64,000 nt of DNA, from the NCBI GenBank assembly GCA_024699855.1, contig JAMPIQ010000001.1:6634001-6698000 (forward strand). The letters run 5' to 3'. This DNA is from Aphelenchoides besseyi (Eukaryota > Nematoda > Chromadorea > Rhabditida > Aphelenchoididae). Below the pieces are notes generated by a model. It ran no database searches. It saw nothing but the letters and a program-made list of their open reading frames with translations, and was not told where the DNA came from. A program made the translations under genes and the position numbers. Of this stretch, positions 52,881-63,306 are shown one piece after another. The number at the start of each line of letters is the position of its first letter. The first letter of the stretch is position 1.

Positions 52881-54819
52881 TTAGTTGAGTTCAACGGATT
52901 CCTTCTTGTCGTCTTCGCTCTGAAACGCAGAGAATTAGCTCCGAGATTAGAACCAGCGTTCTTGCCGTCGACTTCTTGCCTCCAAAGCGCGACCACATGT
53001 TGAGAAGGGCGTTGAACTTGGCCGACGTCTTCGGTCCCGGTTTGGTGTCCGAAGAGCGAGTGGTGACTGTCGGAGTGTCCACTGTCACAGCCGCCTTATC
53101 CTCGATTTTGTTCGCGTTCAATTCGATCTCAACGACTGCAGCAGCCGACTCGTCGGCACGTGGAACAATTTCGAAGGACTCGACCGAGGCATTCGACTTG
53201 GGCGACAACAATCCGTTTGGTTCTTTGGTCTTCAGCAATCCGGCTCCCGATTCTTTGGGGTCCGAGTATTCGCCGCGACGAGAGACGCGTCCGTCTGAGT
53301 CCTCTTTCGCCTCTTCCTTCGACAGCTTGACCGAACCGTTCGCCAAATCGACGTCCACCTTCAAGTCTTTCGGTTGAACGCTGAAAACGAGTTGTAGTGT
53401 TGGATAGATTCTGAATTTACTTCTTTGGTTTGTTCTTCTTCTTTGGTGCTGCTGGTTTCTCGGTCGCAGCGGTCGATTCCTTCTTCGGCTCATCAGCGGG
53501 TGGCAATTCGCGGACCTTGGAGTTCGAACGTTTTTTGCGCGCCAATTGTTGAACTTTCGTCGCTTGAGTGACGAGTTTCGTTTCTTCAACGATAGTTGGA
53601 GTGGTGATTGGCGGGACTTCGGTTTGATCGACTTGAGCTTCTTTCTTGTTCTTCTTGTTGTTGCGTTTCTTCTTCGGAGTTTCCGGAACCTCGACAGTCG
53701 TCGCATCGATCTTCTCCTTGGCCGCGTTGTTGTTCGAGTCAAATTCCTTTTTCTCTTCGATCACCGGTTTCGCATCACCATCGACTTTCGATTCGACCGG
53801 TTCGTCGACGGAAGCTTCGGCCTTGTTGGAAGTGCAAATTGGACGGAAAGCGAAACGGAAGTTGAGACGAGCGTGATCGGAAAAGGAACGAATGTCCTTG
53901 AAGTAGCCACTTGATTGCCAAATGGTGATCGGAGACTTGTTGGCAAATGGGCGCAGAATTTGTTCTAAACATTCGAGCTGATTGGTTGGATCGGCCAATG
54001 AAACTGACCGGTTTGATGTGAGCGAAGTTTGTGTTCTCCGCGCTCCGCTTCCAAGTAAGCAGAACACAACCAGAGATCGGACGAGAGATTGCCGCTGTTG
54101 TGAAGGTCGATCGTGTAGTTGAATCGATTGTTCGACGGATAGTCCTTTTGGGCATTGGCAGTCATTTCGATCTTGAACTTATGTCCACTCATGCCCATCA
54201 GTTTGCTTTCACGTTTGGCGCTTTTGCTCGACGGAACGAAGAGAGCGGGAAGACAGAACTCGATTGGCTCGACGCTCATGTCGACGTACTCGATGGGCAT
54301 TTGAACGCTCTTCTCCGAGGCCTCATAGTTGATCGGAGAGCCCAAATCTGCCGGTTGAGTGGTGCACGTGACGAAAGTCAACTTGGCGTTCATCATGTTT
54401 TGAAGCTGATCGTTATTCAACAACAACTCGGGAGTGTCGTGGAAATCTGAAAAAGCAGTCCGAACATTAAGAGACTACTCAGCGATCGGCAACCGACCTT
54501 CCATGTAGATGTTCGAGTGGTTGGCAGTTTCGCCCGTGAACCTGTAGTCCACTTTGCGCGAGTTCTCGTCGGCATCCAACTCGTCGAGTCGGAAACGAAG
54601 CGCCGTGAGTTGTCCGGACTTGACTTCTTGCTTCACCGTGAAGTAGAAACGACGGTCGTCGGCGACAAACAGGTCGCTAGTCCAGACGTTTCCGGAAGCG
54701 CCGTTGTTCTTGAGAGCCAGATCGGTGGTGTTGATGAAGGTGGGCAAGAGCGAGTCGATTTGCCAACGAAAGTTGACGGTACGAACATCGGCGGGTCCTT
54801 TTGCGGTGCAGGTGGACAT
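52881..54819 (-). CDS. Lysine-rich protein of unknown function
   Basis: The chain starts 'MSTCTAKGPADVRTVNFRWQ', where 'FRWQIDSLLPTF' recalls the start of a MATH domain, and continues with a beta-rich part ('DRRFYFTVKQEVKSGQLTAL'). A second beta-rich part contains 'HKFKIEMTANAQKDYPSNNR' and 'NYTIDLHNSGNLSSDLWLCS'. The C-terminal half is low-complexity, with Lys/Asn/Glu runs ('PKKKRNNKKNKKEAQVDQTE', 'PAAPKKKNKPKK') and an acidic end ('SEDDKKESVELN'). The last intron (about 52922-52966) has a GC donor (GCAAGA) with a normal TTTCAG acceptor. Possibly a nematode MATH-like protein with a long disordered tail; no firm family. Confidence 0.6.
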
Positions 54820-55574
54820 TTCGCTTGCGGTTGTCGTCGATTGAATCGATATCTGAAATCACGAAAAGTAATGAGAAGTGTCGTAGAACACGAAAACACG
54901 CGAAGTGGCCGACAACCGACTTTTTCCTCTGTTGGGCAAAAGCACCGTCCTCCAACCAAAAACACCCGAAGAAGCGGTAGACTTCCACCCAAACGACTGA
55001 CTCGGAGAGTGAATGTTTTGGTTTGATCGTCTCAACATTTCGCCATTTGCGGCTGAGAACACACACCCGATTTCAACAGTCGACTTTAAACTCCGACCGT
55101 CGATTCGAGCAATCGGACTCACAGTCGGCAAAGCGAAGGAAGAACGCACTCCAATAGATTTCACGACCAAAATATCTGCGTGATGAACGCGTTTGCAGCT
55201 ACGAACAATGACCCAAACCAACTTGACTAATCAGCAAGATCACAACGAACTCATCAGTGACCAAATACACAAGCCAAGTTGTTCCCAATAAGCTCATGTC
55301 GAGTATCACAATTGGATTCCATGTGTTTCCACTTCGACTTGAAAAGCAACCGGCTAACTCCCGATCACAAGCGAGTTATCTGACACCACAATACAAGCGC
55401 TCTTCGACGTTCCGTTCGTTGAAAAACGATTGAACGGCTTACTTGCTTACTCTCAAAGCAATCAAGGAAGTCACGAGAAAGTTGTTCGTCAAATTGAGAT
55501 CAGTAGTGGCAATCTGAAAATCCCACTAACCGGAAAGTCACTTGTGAGCGGTTGTTCAGTCGCTCGGAGTCGAA
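54820..55574. promoter_or_regulatory. Divergent promoter region before the kinase cluster
   Basis: About 750 bp separate the start of the lysine-rich gene (minus) from the pseudokinase start (plus). No gene seen. It would be the promoter of the possible pseudokinase-kinase-Rab11-FIP operon. Confidence 0.4.
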
Positions 55575-57656
55575 ATGGACGGCGAAGAGAACATGGATTT
55601 GTTCCGTCAATTGCGAAGTAGGTTTCCGATTCGACCAAAAGTTCGAGTTCTGATTTAGAGGAACAACTCGAGAACTACACGAACTCAGCGGACCGAAAGA
55701 AAGTGAACTCGGACAGAAAAGAAAACGATCTCGGCAAGTTCAGTGGATCTGATCGTAGACATGAACTCAACAAACTCTACAAGGGATTTGAAGTCGAGTG
55801 CAAGAACCGTGAACGGTAGGCGAACAGATCAACGTGTTGACTGTTGATTCAGTTACAAAGTAATATCTCGAATCGCTGAGCGTGTGTACGTGGTCCGCAA
55901 CAGAAACGACTCGAAATTGTACGCAATGAAAGTCGAGATGCTCAAGAACCAATCGACCGTCAAACAACTGAAAGTGAGTTCCGTTGGATCACAGAAGAAC
56001 TGAGATCGGTGCTTAGAGAGATGCCTTTCTGCTTATGGATGCCGTCAAACACGAAGATCGTTACAAACGTCATTTTCCGTTTCTGTACAATCGCGGAAAA
56101 GTCGATGGACTTTTCAACTACGTGATCATGACTTTTGGCGATTACAATCTGAACGATCTGCGCATCAATCTGCTCAACGGCTGTGACTTCTCGTGAGCTC
56201 TACACACGTGTAAACATCACAGATGGCATTTCAGACGTCCGAATGCCGCCCGTTTGGTCATGCAAACGTTCCAAGCGGTCCACGATCTTCATTCTCTCGG
56301 TTTTATTCACCGCGACATTTCGCCCACCAAATTCATTTTCGGACTCGACAACCCACAGATCGTCTACATGATTGGATTCTCGTTGTCTTACCACTTCGAA
56401 CAGCACTACGAAACGAAGCCGAGTGTGAGTCCTCGTCGTTTGCCGAAGCTCTCGAATCGTTCGTTTCGTTCTCGTTCATACCATCGCAACAAGGAAATGA
56501 ATCGCAAAGACGATTTGGAGTCGTGGGTCTACTTGTCGTTCAATTTGTTCGGTCGTCGACTTCTGCCGTGGGACGAACAGTCGACCGATTTGAACATGTT
56601 CGTGAACAAAGAACGACTGTTCTGTGATGGCTGTGCGTGTCTGTTTGAGGTTGGAAATGATTGTGTTTGTAGTTGAGGAATGCTATCAACACGTTCCCCG
56701 TCAATTCATTGCCATTATGCACAACCTGGACAAACTCAACGACATCGACCGTCCCGACTACACGTTCATTGGAGTGCTTTTGGTGGGCATGAAAGAGTCG
56801 ATCAAGTTTCGTTACCGTGGCCCATTTGATTGGCAAAAGACTGTTCAGGTGTGTCCGAGAGTGTTCTTCTGCGAAAGGCTTTTCAGGAAAAGAAGACCAT
56901 TTACGAAGTAGATTTTGACAAAGAAGAAGAAACGTTGGCAGTTGCAAGCAAAGAAGAGAAACGTTTGATTATTCGACCGAAGAACGAAGTTCAAAAAGCA
57001 TATTCGGGAGTAAGTTCCGTTGGCACTCAGAAGTAATGCATGCTCTCACAGCCATTTCAAGACGTTGAAAACGATGAGCAAACTACCGATGTTAATCCGG
57101 AGGTTGCTACTCGACCGTTGCCACCAATCGAACAAAAGAAACCGGAGATTCGACAACAGAAACCGAAGAAGAAGAAGAAAGTGGTCCCTCAAAAAGCCGA
57201 GGACGATCAACCGCCAGATGAAGAAATCGGCTCGTCGGGACCGGAGCTCCGAAAATATCAATCGAAACGTTCTGATCGTGCTTTTTCGCCCGCAGTCTCC
57301 CAACCGCCAACTGGACCGTCGAATGCCGAGTTGTTGAAGGAAATGAACGAAATCAAACGACAGACTGCACTGATGAGCGCCAAATTGGATGCATTGGGAA
57401 CCGGACGTGAGAACAAACCGTTGAGTCGAAAGAAGAAGACCGCCAAGGAAGAGGTGAGTTCGCGACCACTTCATACAACGAGTTGGGAGTTCAGGTCGAG
57501 TTAGAGGAGGACGAAGCTCAACAGCCATCGGACTTGCCATTGGAGATGCCAGCCGAACAGTCATCGACACCGTCAAAGTCGGCGGATGCTCAAAAGCCGT
57601 CAAATAACTTTGACGGAATGGTCAGCGAGTTTGTAATGAAAAAGGGCTTCTATTAA
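55575..57656 (+). CDS. CK1/TTBK-like pseudokinase with charged C-terminal tail
   Basis: The gene starts 'MDGEENMDLFRQLR'. The kinase fold is recognisable against the neighbouring paralogue: 'KLYAMKVEMLKNQSTVKQLK' keeps the VAIK-type Lys, 'VMQTFQAVHDLHSLGFIHRD' keeps HRD, and 'RKDDLESWVYLSFNLFGRRL' is the CK1 helix-F region. The glycine loop is lost ('VISRIAERVYVV'). HRDIKPAN becomes HRDISPTK, so the metal-binding Asn is gone. DFG becomes GFS in 'VYMIGFSLSYHF', so the Asp is gone. It should not catalyse phosphate transfer. A tail of about 220 residues is rich in Lys, Pro and Glu ('KKPEIRQQKPKKKKKVV'). About ten short introns. The paralogue starts 143 bp downstream on the same strand. Confidence 0.82.
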
Positions 57657-57798
57657 GCTGTGGGTGTTTTTGGTCAAATAAACTTGAGATTCTATGCAAA
57701 TTGTTGTGTATGGATGAAAGAGAAAGAATCCAGTCTCGAGCTATTTGGCCCTTTTCATTTGGTGAGCAGCTCTCTCATTCTTTTCCTTCGATTTGGTG

Positions 57799-58943
57799 AT
57801 GATGAGCTCTGAGGAAGGAGACGAAGAACTCGGAATCAAGTTGGTGAGTAGTCAATTGCCGGTTACATTACTGGTGAGTTGCAGGGCGGTGTCGTTGAGT
57901 CGAACAAGCAGGGCTACGTGGTTATCGAGCTTTTGGGAGAAGGCGGTTTTGGGGCTGTCTACAAGGTGCATGCGCAGGGAGACAAGACGCGAGAATACGC
58001 CATGAAGGTCGAGAAGAAGGTGGATACTCGAAAGCACAGCAAGTTGAAGATGGAGATGAGTTGAATTCAAATTTTTACCGGAACATATTGTTCATTTCAG
58101 GTCGCGATTTTGAAGCTCGTTGGTTCGGCACGTGGAGAAAAGTCCCACTTCACGCGAATTGTGGATCGTGGAAAAAAGTCCAACTTCTTTTTCATCGTCA
58201 TGCAATTGGTGGGCAAGTCGTTGGCCGACCTCAAACACCAGGCGCCGACCAAATCTTTTTCGATTGGAACGGCTTTGGGCGCCGGAAAGCAGTGTCTTGA
58301 AGCAGTCGAGGATCTGCACAACTTCAATTTCGTTCATCGCGACATTAAGCCTGCGAATTATGCCTGTGGCTTGGGAGAACAAAAACACGTCGTAAGTTCT
58401 TGCTTCTCTTTTCCCCGACTCTTCTTCAGATTTACATTCTCGACTTCGGAATCGCACGTCGTCTGACCAAATCGAACAACGAACTGAAAACTCCGCGTCA
58501 ACTGGTCGGCTTCAAAGGAACTGTTCGCTTTGCCTCGTTGGCTTGCCATAGAGGAGAAGAGATGGGGAAGAAAGACGACTGCGAATCGTGGTTCTACCTT
58601 CTCATGGACCTCATCCAATCAAGTGGTCTCCCATGGCGCAAGATGTCGGACAAGAACGAGGTGAAAGATTGCAAGATCCGTTGTCGAAATGAGGGCTCGC
58701 CCGAACAAGATAAACTGTACCACAAACAAAAAGGACGTGCCGAATTGATCAGAGTCATCACGTACATCGACCAACTTCGCTACGAACACCCGGTGGACTA
58801 CTCGTACATCTACGAGTTGCTCAAATTGGTGAGGTCCAAGCACTCCGAATGCTCGTGAGTGTTGATTTCAGGCGGGCACGAAGTACGATGTCAAGGACAT
58901 TGACGCACCATACGACTGGGAAGTCGAGACTCCGCAGTCGTAA
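57799..58943 (+). CDS. CK1/TTBK-like protein kinase
   Basis: A complete kinase: 'VVIELLGEGGFGAVYKV' (glycine loop), 'YAMKVEKKVDTRKHSKLKME' (ATP-binding Lys), 'FFFIVMQLVGKSLADLK' (hinge), 'FNFVHRDIKPANYACGLGEQ' (catalytic loop), 'VIYILDFGIARRL' (DFG), 'GTVRFASLACHRGEEMGKKD' (CK1-type activation segment) and 'CESWFYLLMDLIQSSGLPW'. CK1/TTBK-like Ser/Thr kinases are greatly expanded in nematodes, often in the germ line. The ATG at 57799 is followed by a second ATG at 57802. Introns at about 57843-57884, 58055-58100, 58392-58431 and 58829-58871. AATAAA at 58965 is followed within 70 bp by the Rab11-FIP start, which suggests an operon. Its 3' end is part of the duplicated segment. Confidence 0.93.
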
Positions 58944-59031
58944 CTTCGAGTTGTTGATTACTGACAATAAACCTTCTTTCGAATTTGCATTTTTACTTTG
59001 TTTTGAGACTCTTACGTTCTCTTCATTTGCA

Positions 59032-60123
59032 ATGTTGACAAGTTTGGTTCGGTTCTTTAGCTTTCTTTCTTGTTCTCGACGCTCAGCTGCTGCCGGAGAA
59101 CCGCAGCCATCGCTCTATTGGCGACCTGATGACTCTACGCAGCCTCAAGTTCTTCGGATTCACGGTTCTTTTTCCCGTCCCTCCTTGCTCATTGTTTTTG
59201 ACTTTCAGTTCACGAAATCAGGGGACTGAAATGGAAAGCTCGAAATCTGATCGCCGTCCTCAAACTCATCGGAGCTGATGAGTGGAAATGTGAGGCCCGA
59301 ACTGAACCACGACTCTTGGATCCGAATGTCGGTGGTTGTACTTGGAACGAGTGTATGGAATTGTGAGTTTAAAGATGCAAATAGAGTGAGCGTGTTCTAG
59401 CTCTCCACTCACCGGGTACACGACTCTGAAGTTGAGGGTCGTTTCTCCACGCCGATTTGGACCTACGAAGTCGCTCGGGAAAGTTCGTTTGCCATTGGGA
59501 TCTCTGCCTCGAGAGTCGTCTGTTGAGTCTACTTGGTTGCCACTGGAAAGTCGTGGACGGGTTGTTGGCAGAGTTCGATTGGATTTCGAGTTTGCCGATT
59601 CCAGTCGTTCTGTCTCACCGAAACAAAGTCGAGAAAAAGGTGAGCTTCCGACTTATATGATTCTAATCGAGGTTGTTCAGAAAAACTGCACCAATTGGCC
59701 TCTCAATGGTTATCCAAGAGAAAACCTGCCGATCAGTCTGTTAATCGAAACGATCAGTCAGTCGCTCATAATCGTCGTTTGCTTGCAAAAGTAAAAGAAT
59801 GGTCGTTGCGTTAACTTCCGATTTAGTTCTTTGCTGCTGTTCGGTCGGTTTTCCCCTTTCTCCCAAATCGTCGTCAAATCCAATTGAATCAAAATGCCGA
59901 GCCATCTCCGATCCCAACGGTCCCCAATTCGCCCGTCGATTCTTCCGTGAAAACAGAACAGAAACCGGAAAACGGGTGTGTCGATGTTCTCGTGCGATTG
60001 ATCGATGAGCTGCGAGAACAATGTGGCGAACAAGAGAAGCAGATTCGCGGCTTCCAGAGCTACATCGATTGGCTACTGCCGCGCATTCTCGCCACCAATC
60101 CCGAGTTATTGGAACGAGAATGA
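59032..60123 (+). CDS. Class I Rab11 family-interacting protein (C2 + RBD)
   Basis: The N-terminal C2 domain is split by introns: 'YWRPDDSTQPQVLRIH', 'HEIRGLKWKARNLIAVLKLI', 'DPNVGGCTWNECMEF', 'YTTLKLRVVSPRRFGPTKSL', 'GKVRLPLGSLPRESSVESTW' and 'RVVGRVRLDFEFAD'. After a basic linker ('LASQWLSKRKPADQ'), the C-terminal coiled coil is a Rab11-binding domain, 'VLVRLIDELREQCGEQEKQI' followed by 'RGFQSYIDWLLPRILATNPE', close to the E-x2-IR-x-(L/F)-x-(D/S)YIDNLL-R core of FIP1/2/5. Such proteins link Rab11 on recycling endosomes to membranes and motors. At about 300 residues it is shorter than vertebrate FIPs. The start lies 88 bp after the kinase stop. The exact first exon (ATG 59032) is inferred. 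Confidence 0.85.
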
Positions 60124-60135
60124 TTGTAAAGAAAA

Positions 60136-60149
60136 AATAAACTTTATTT
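60136..60149. terminator. Overlapping convergent poly(A) signals (source)
   Basis: AATAAACTTTATT gives AATAAA on the plus strand for Rab11-FIP and, on the minus strand, AATAAA for the PDZ gene. The two stop codons are only 45 bp apart, so the 3' UTRs overlap. Confidence 0.6.
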
Positions 60150-60168
60150 TCGAGCTCGATTTGAGGTC

Positions 60169-61224
60169 TCAGTTTTTGTTTCCTTTGCACGACTTCAGTT
60201 TGGTGACATCGTGATCCGACTGAATCTCCTGCTCCCTGGGTCTGTCGTCGATCGTCACGGTGCTCGAGACGCGTGAGTCTGAGCGTTTGATTGCTGGTTG
60301 AGTGGGAAGCAGGCGACCGGCACGAATTTCCTGGATCTGAACACCAATCCACGGTAATTCTAGTCCACTTGCACTCACTTGTTTCTGTGCAATCTCCAGA
60401 ACGTCGGTTGGGGTCTCGAACTGCTCGCGCACGGCCTCATCGCCTCCAACCGGTCGTTCGATCGACATTCGCACCAAATCGCCGCCTTCAATCGCCGCAC
60501 AGATCCAATGGTGGAGCATTGCTTTTGATGCAATGGGCCGGTCATTCACTTCTCTGAGGTTGTGATTAGACAGAACGCAATCGCCAGCTCACCGTATAAT
60601 GTCGCCGGCTTTCAAATGGACGGCAGCCAATCCACTCGGATCGACGTGCACCACTTGAACTCGTTCCCGGGAGTCATAGCGAATTCCCCACTTCAGTGCC
60701 GATCGACTTTCCTCCAACTCAAATGGAACACGCAAGTAGACCTATAGACCGCGAATTGACAGGTCCCTTGCGCTTCAACTCACCGTGAACAACTCAATCG
60801 CTCGACCAGTCGACTTGAAGACCTCGCGTTCCAACTGCAGACGCTCAACTGTTGCACCGTTGAATTTGCAATAAGAGAAGAAGGCGTGACGAACTCGAAC
60901 ACTTACTGAAGGCTTCGGTGAAGCCAAGAGTTGATGCAACTGCTGATCGTTTTGAATTGCGTGTCCATCAACAGAAAGTATCTGGTCGCCTCGGAAGACG
61001 CGATCCGTGAGTACGCTGTTGGATTCTACGTACGTGACGCGAAGAGTTTGCTTTTGGACTCGGAGACCCAGCGGTTTGCAGACCGTGAATGTTTCCTGAA
61101 AGTCAGCTGGGCATCAACAGACACAAACAGAACTCACCTCAAAGTTTGTCGGAATGTCCATTGGCTTCTCGACTGTCGATGTCTTTTCGTCCACCGAACT
61201 TTTGTTCAACTTTCGACCACTCAT
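60169..61224 (-). CDS. Two-PDZ protein
   Basis: The start is 'MSGRKLNKSSVDEKTSTVEK'. The first PDZ domain follows ('ETFTVCKPLGLRVQ', 'TDRVFRGDQILSVDGHAIQN'). Then come 'LQLEREVFKSTGRAIELF' and a second PDZ ('LKWGIRYDSRERVQVVHVDP', 'LAAVHLKAGDIIREVNDRPI'), ending in a charged tail ('HDVTKLKSCKGNKN'). It has the same plan as the gene at 48935-50760 and is probably a paralogue without its basic N-terminus. PDZ pairs organise protein complexes at membranes; no partner can be named. Introns near 61094-61136, 60905-60940, 60744-60783, 60549-60594 and 60343-60384. Its 3' half was copied to 10861-11540. Confidence 0.8.
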
Positions 61225-61767
61225 CAAACACGCCGTTTGTTGTGATAGTCAAAATGACAAGCTCCGTAAACTCGTGGTTCCATTCATTTCAATGCTAATT
61301 CTGCTGTTGAACTTGACAACTATTCCTCTACGCATAGGTTTCGGTGTGATTATGAGCTGAATGGTCTTCGAGTTGACAAATCGAGCACAACCGCTCAGCT
61401 GATGATTTTGAGTCCCTCAAACGTTCGCAGTTCACAATGCAGAACAATACGAGCATCGATTCGCTTTCGAAATCTGTAAACTCACTAGCCAACTACTTAT
61501 GAATGTCTCAATCATTTACTAATTTGTTGGAAGGTCGACTTGATACATCGCAAAAGTCGATTGCACCTTCGTATTGCTCGGAACACACTCGACTCTGGCA
61601 AACTGAACTTCAACATAATGGTTGAAGAAGATCAACTCGTTTTTGTTTTACAATTTTCATGAACATAAGAAAACTCCGATTCGAAAAGAGGCTTCTTGAG
61701 AATAGGCAATGGTTTATATATATAAATTTAATTAAAAACAAACAAAGAATCGACTGTTTAGTTGCTG
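61225..61767. other. Intergenic region upstream of the PDZ gene
   Basis: About 540 bp with no convincing gene. It holds the presumed promoter of the PDZ gene, and the small coiled-coil gene ends at its right edge. A short TATATATAAATTTAATTAA stretch lies near 61717. Confidence 0.4.
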
Positions 61768-62201
61768 CTAGATGGGTGGTTGTTGTTGAGACGATTGGAT
61801 CACGTTGTACGAAGCGAGTTGTGTGAGCGATTGCTCAGTTGAGGTCACTTCACGTCCAGCGTTGAGAGCCTGGACTTGTAAAATGAAAGTAAGATTAATA
61901 AGTTGATTTCAACTTACTATTTGTTTTCTCAATGAGGAGTTTCATCTTGAGCTCCAAAGTTTCCCTTTGGAGCTTGTTGGTAAGCTTCCTGGCTTGCTCT
62001 AGTACGTCCGCTTGTTGCATTGAGACGTCAAGGTGAGGTTCCACATCTTCGACGGCACTTCGAAGCTTATTGTACTCCAATTCGAGTCGTTGACGGCGAA
62101 TCGCTTCGCTTTCGCTTTTGTTAATCCAAAAGAAAAATTTTAAAAAACAAGCGTGCTTTTGCCGGTGACTCCCCGTTGGACTCGTTAGGGCGCTTGGACA
62201 T
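61768..62201 (-). CDS. Small coiled-coil protein
   Basis: The start is 'MSKRPNESNG'. A short intron (its donor is not a strong GT site, with candidates at about 62160-62180) leads to 'ESEAIRRQRLELEYNKLRSA', 'VEDVEPHLDVSMQQADVLEQ' and 'TNKLQRETLELKMKLLIEKT'. A second intron (61873-61918) leads to 'ALNAGREVTSTEQSLTQLAS' and a Gln/Pro end. The protein is about 125 residues and mostly coiled coil. I do not recognise the family. Confidence 0.5.
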
Positions 62202-63008
62202 GTTGACTTTGACTAGACCTCAAAACGAGTTGCTGTCGACACTGATGGCTGTGGTTTACATGCAACTTTAAAGCGGTCAGTTGGCACGCCTCAGTTCATC
62301 TAATCAAATTGATTGCGATCTCGAGGTATTCTCGTTTCGAATTGACATTCGTAATCCAAAATGTCTCAAAGGAACTACTGCTGATAGGATGCATTTTTGT
62401 CACGAGCTATGCCTGCGACCCTCAGGTCAATCAAAGGACGATCGAGTTACAGAACACTAGCAATTTGGGTTGTAAATTTGGACGTAAAGATCATTGACTG
62501 CCAACTAACCGAAAAAACACCCGACGGTGTTTCTTCGCACCGTTGTATGCTGCAGCTGATTGCCATATTTTCAAATCATCCTCTTAGAATTTCATGGTGT
62601 TGGTCAACACGTTCGTGACCATCTCCATTGAGATACCTCGTTTCATCGCTTTCAACTACTCCTCCTAAACAAACTGAATGTACAAATGAGGTTGTGTGCT
62701 CAGCAGTCTCTTTAAAACTGTGAATTCAAGTAAAAGTGTTTTGATCACTGCTTCTGAATGTCCCTAATGATTTCATGATCGGACCTCAAGTATCGTATTT
62801 CTGGGCATTCAATTTGCATAGAGGCGATTTTCTTGCAAAAACTACTGAACCGATCCTCCTAGTTTTTGGCCCATTCAATTTCAATCTATCACACGGCGGT
62901 TTTCTATTTTTTGTTTTGAGTCAAAGTGGCGTTAACTATTCTATGTAGATCGCCAGCAACTGAACGTCTTCTCGGTCGACTATCGAATCGACGCGAACGG
63001 GTGTGTAA
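62202..63008. other. Intergenic region before tRNA-Ile
   Basis: About 800 bp with only short frames that have no motifs. No RNA gene or repeat was recognised. Confidence 0.4.
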
Positions 63009-63082
63009 GCCGCCATAGCTCAGTCGGTTAGAGCGTGGGTCTAATAAGCCCAAGGTCGCAGGTTCGACCCCTGCTGGCGGCA
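63009..63082 (+). tRNA. tRNA-Ile (AAT)
   Basis: Identical in all 74 positions to the tRNA at 5436-5509, with anticodon loop CTAATAA. The sequence just outside is also shared (GTAA before, AATATTTTTG after), so the two derive from one another or from a recently spread gene copy. Confidence 0.96.
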
Positions 63083-63306
63083 AATATTTTTGCTATTGTG
63101 GCTCCGATTTCGATTCCTTTTGACTTCAAATTGGTGAGTAGCAAGGGTTCTGCTGATTGATTAGTTGAACGTTGCTTTATTCGAACCTGATTGACTCCAC
63201 GTCTTTCAAGCCCTTTTTGTAACAATGCAAAGTCGTAAATGTTGAGAACTTGTTCTCGAATAGAAACTTTATTACACTAATTAACAACAAATTGAGATCG
63301 GAACAT

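Larger units (their letters stand above)
58607..60848 (+). repeat. Source arm of the 2242-bp inverted duplication
   Basis: It contains the 3' end of the kinase gene, the whole Rab11-FIP gene and the 3' part of the PDZ gene, all intact across the arm's edges. It matches 10861-13102 in reverse orientation with four visible differences. Confidence 0.95.
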
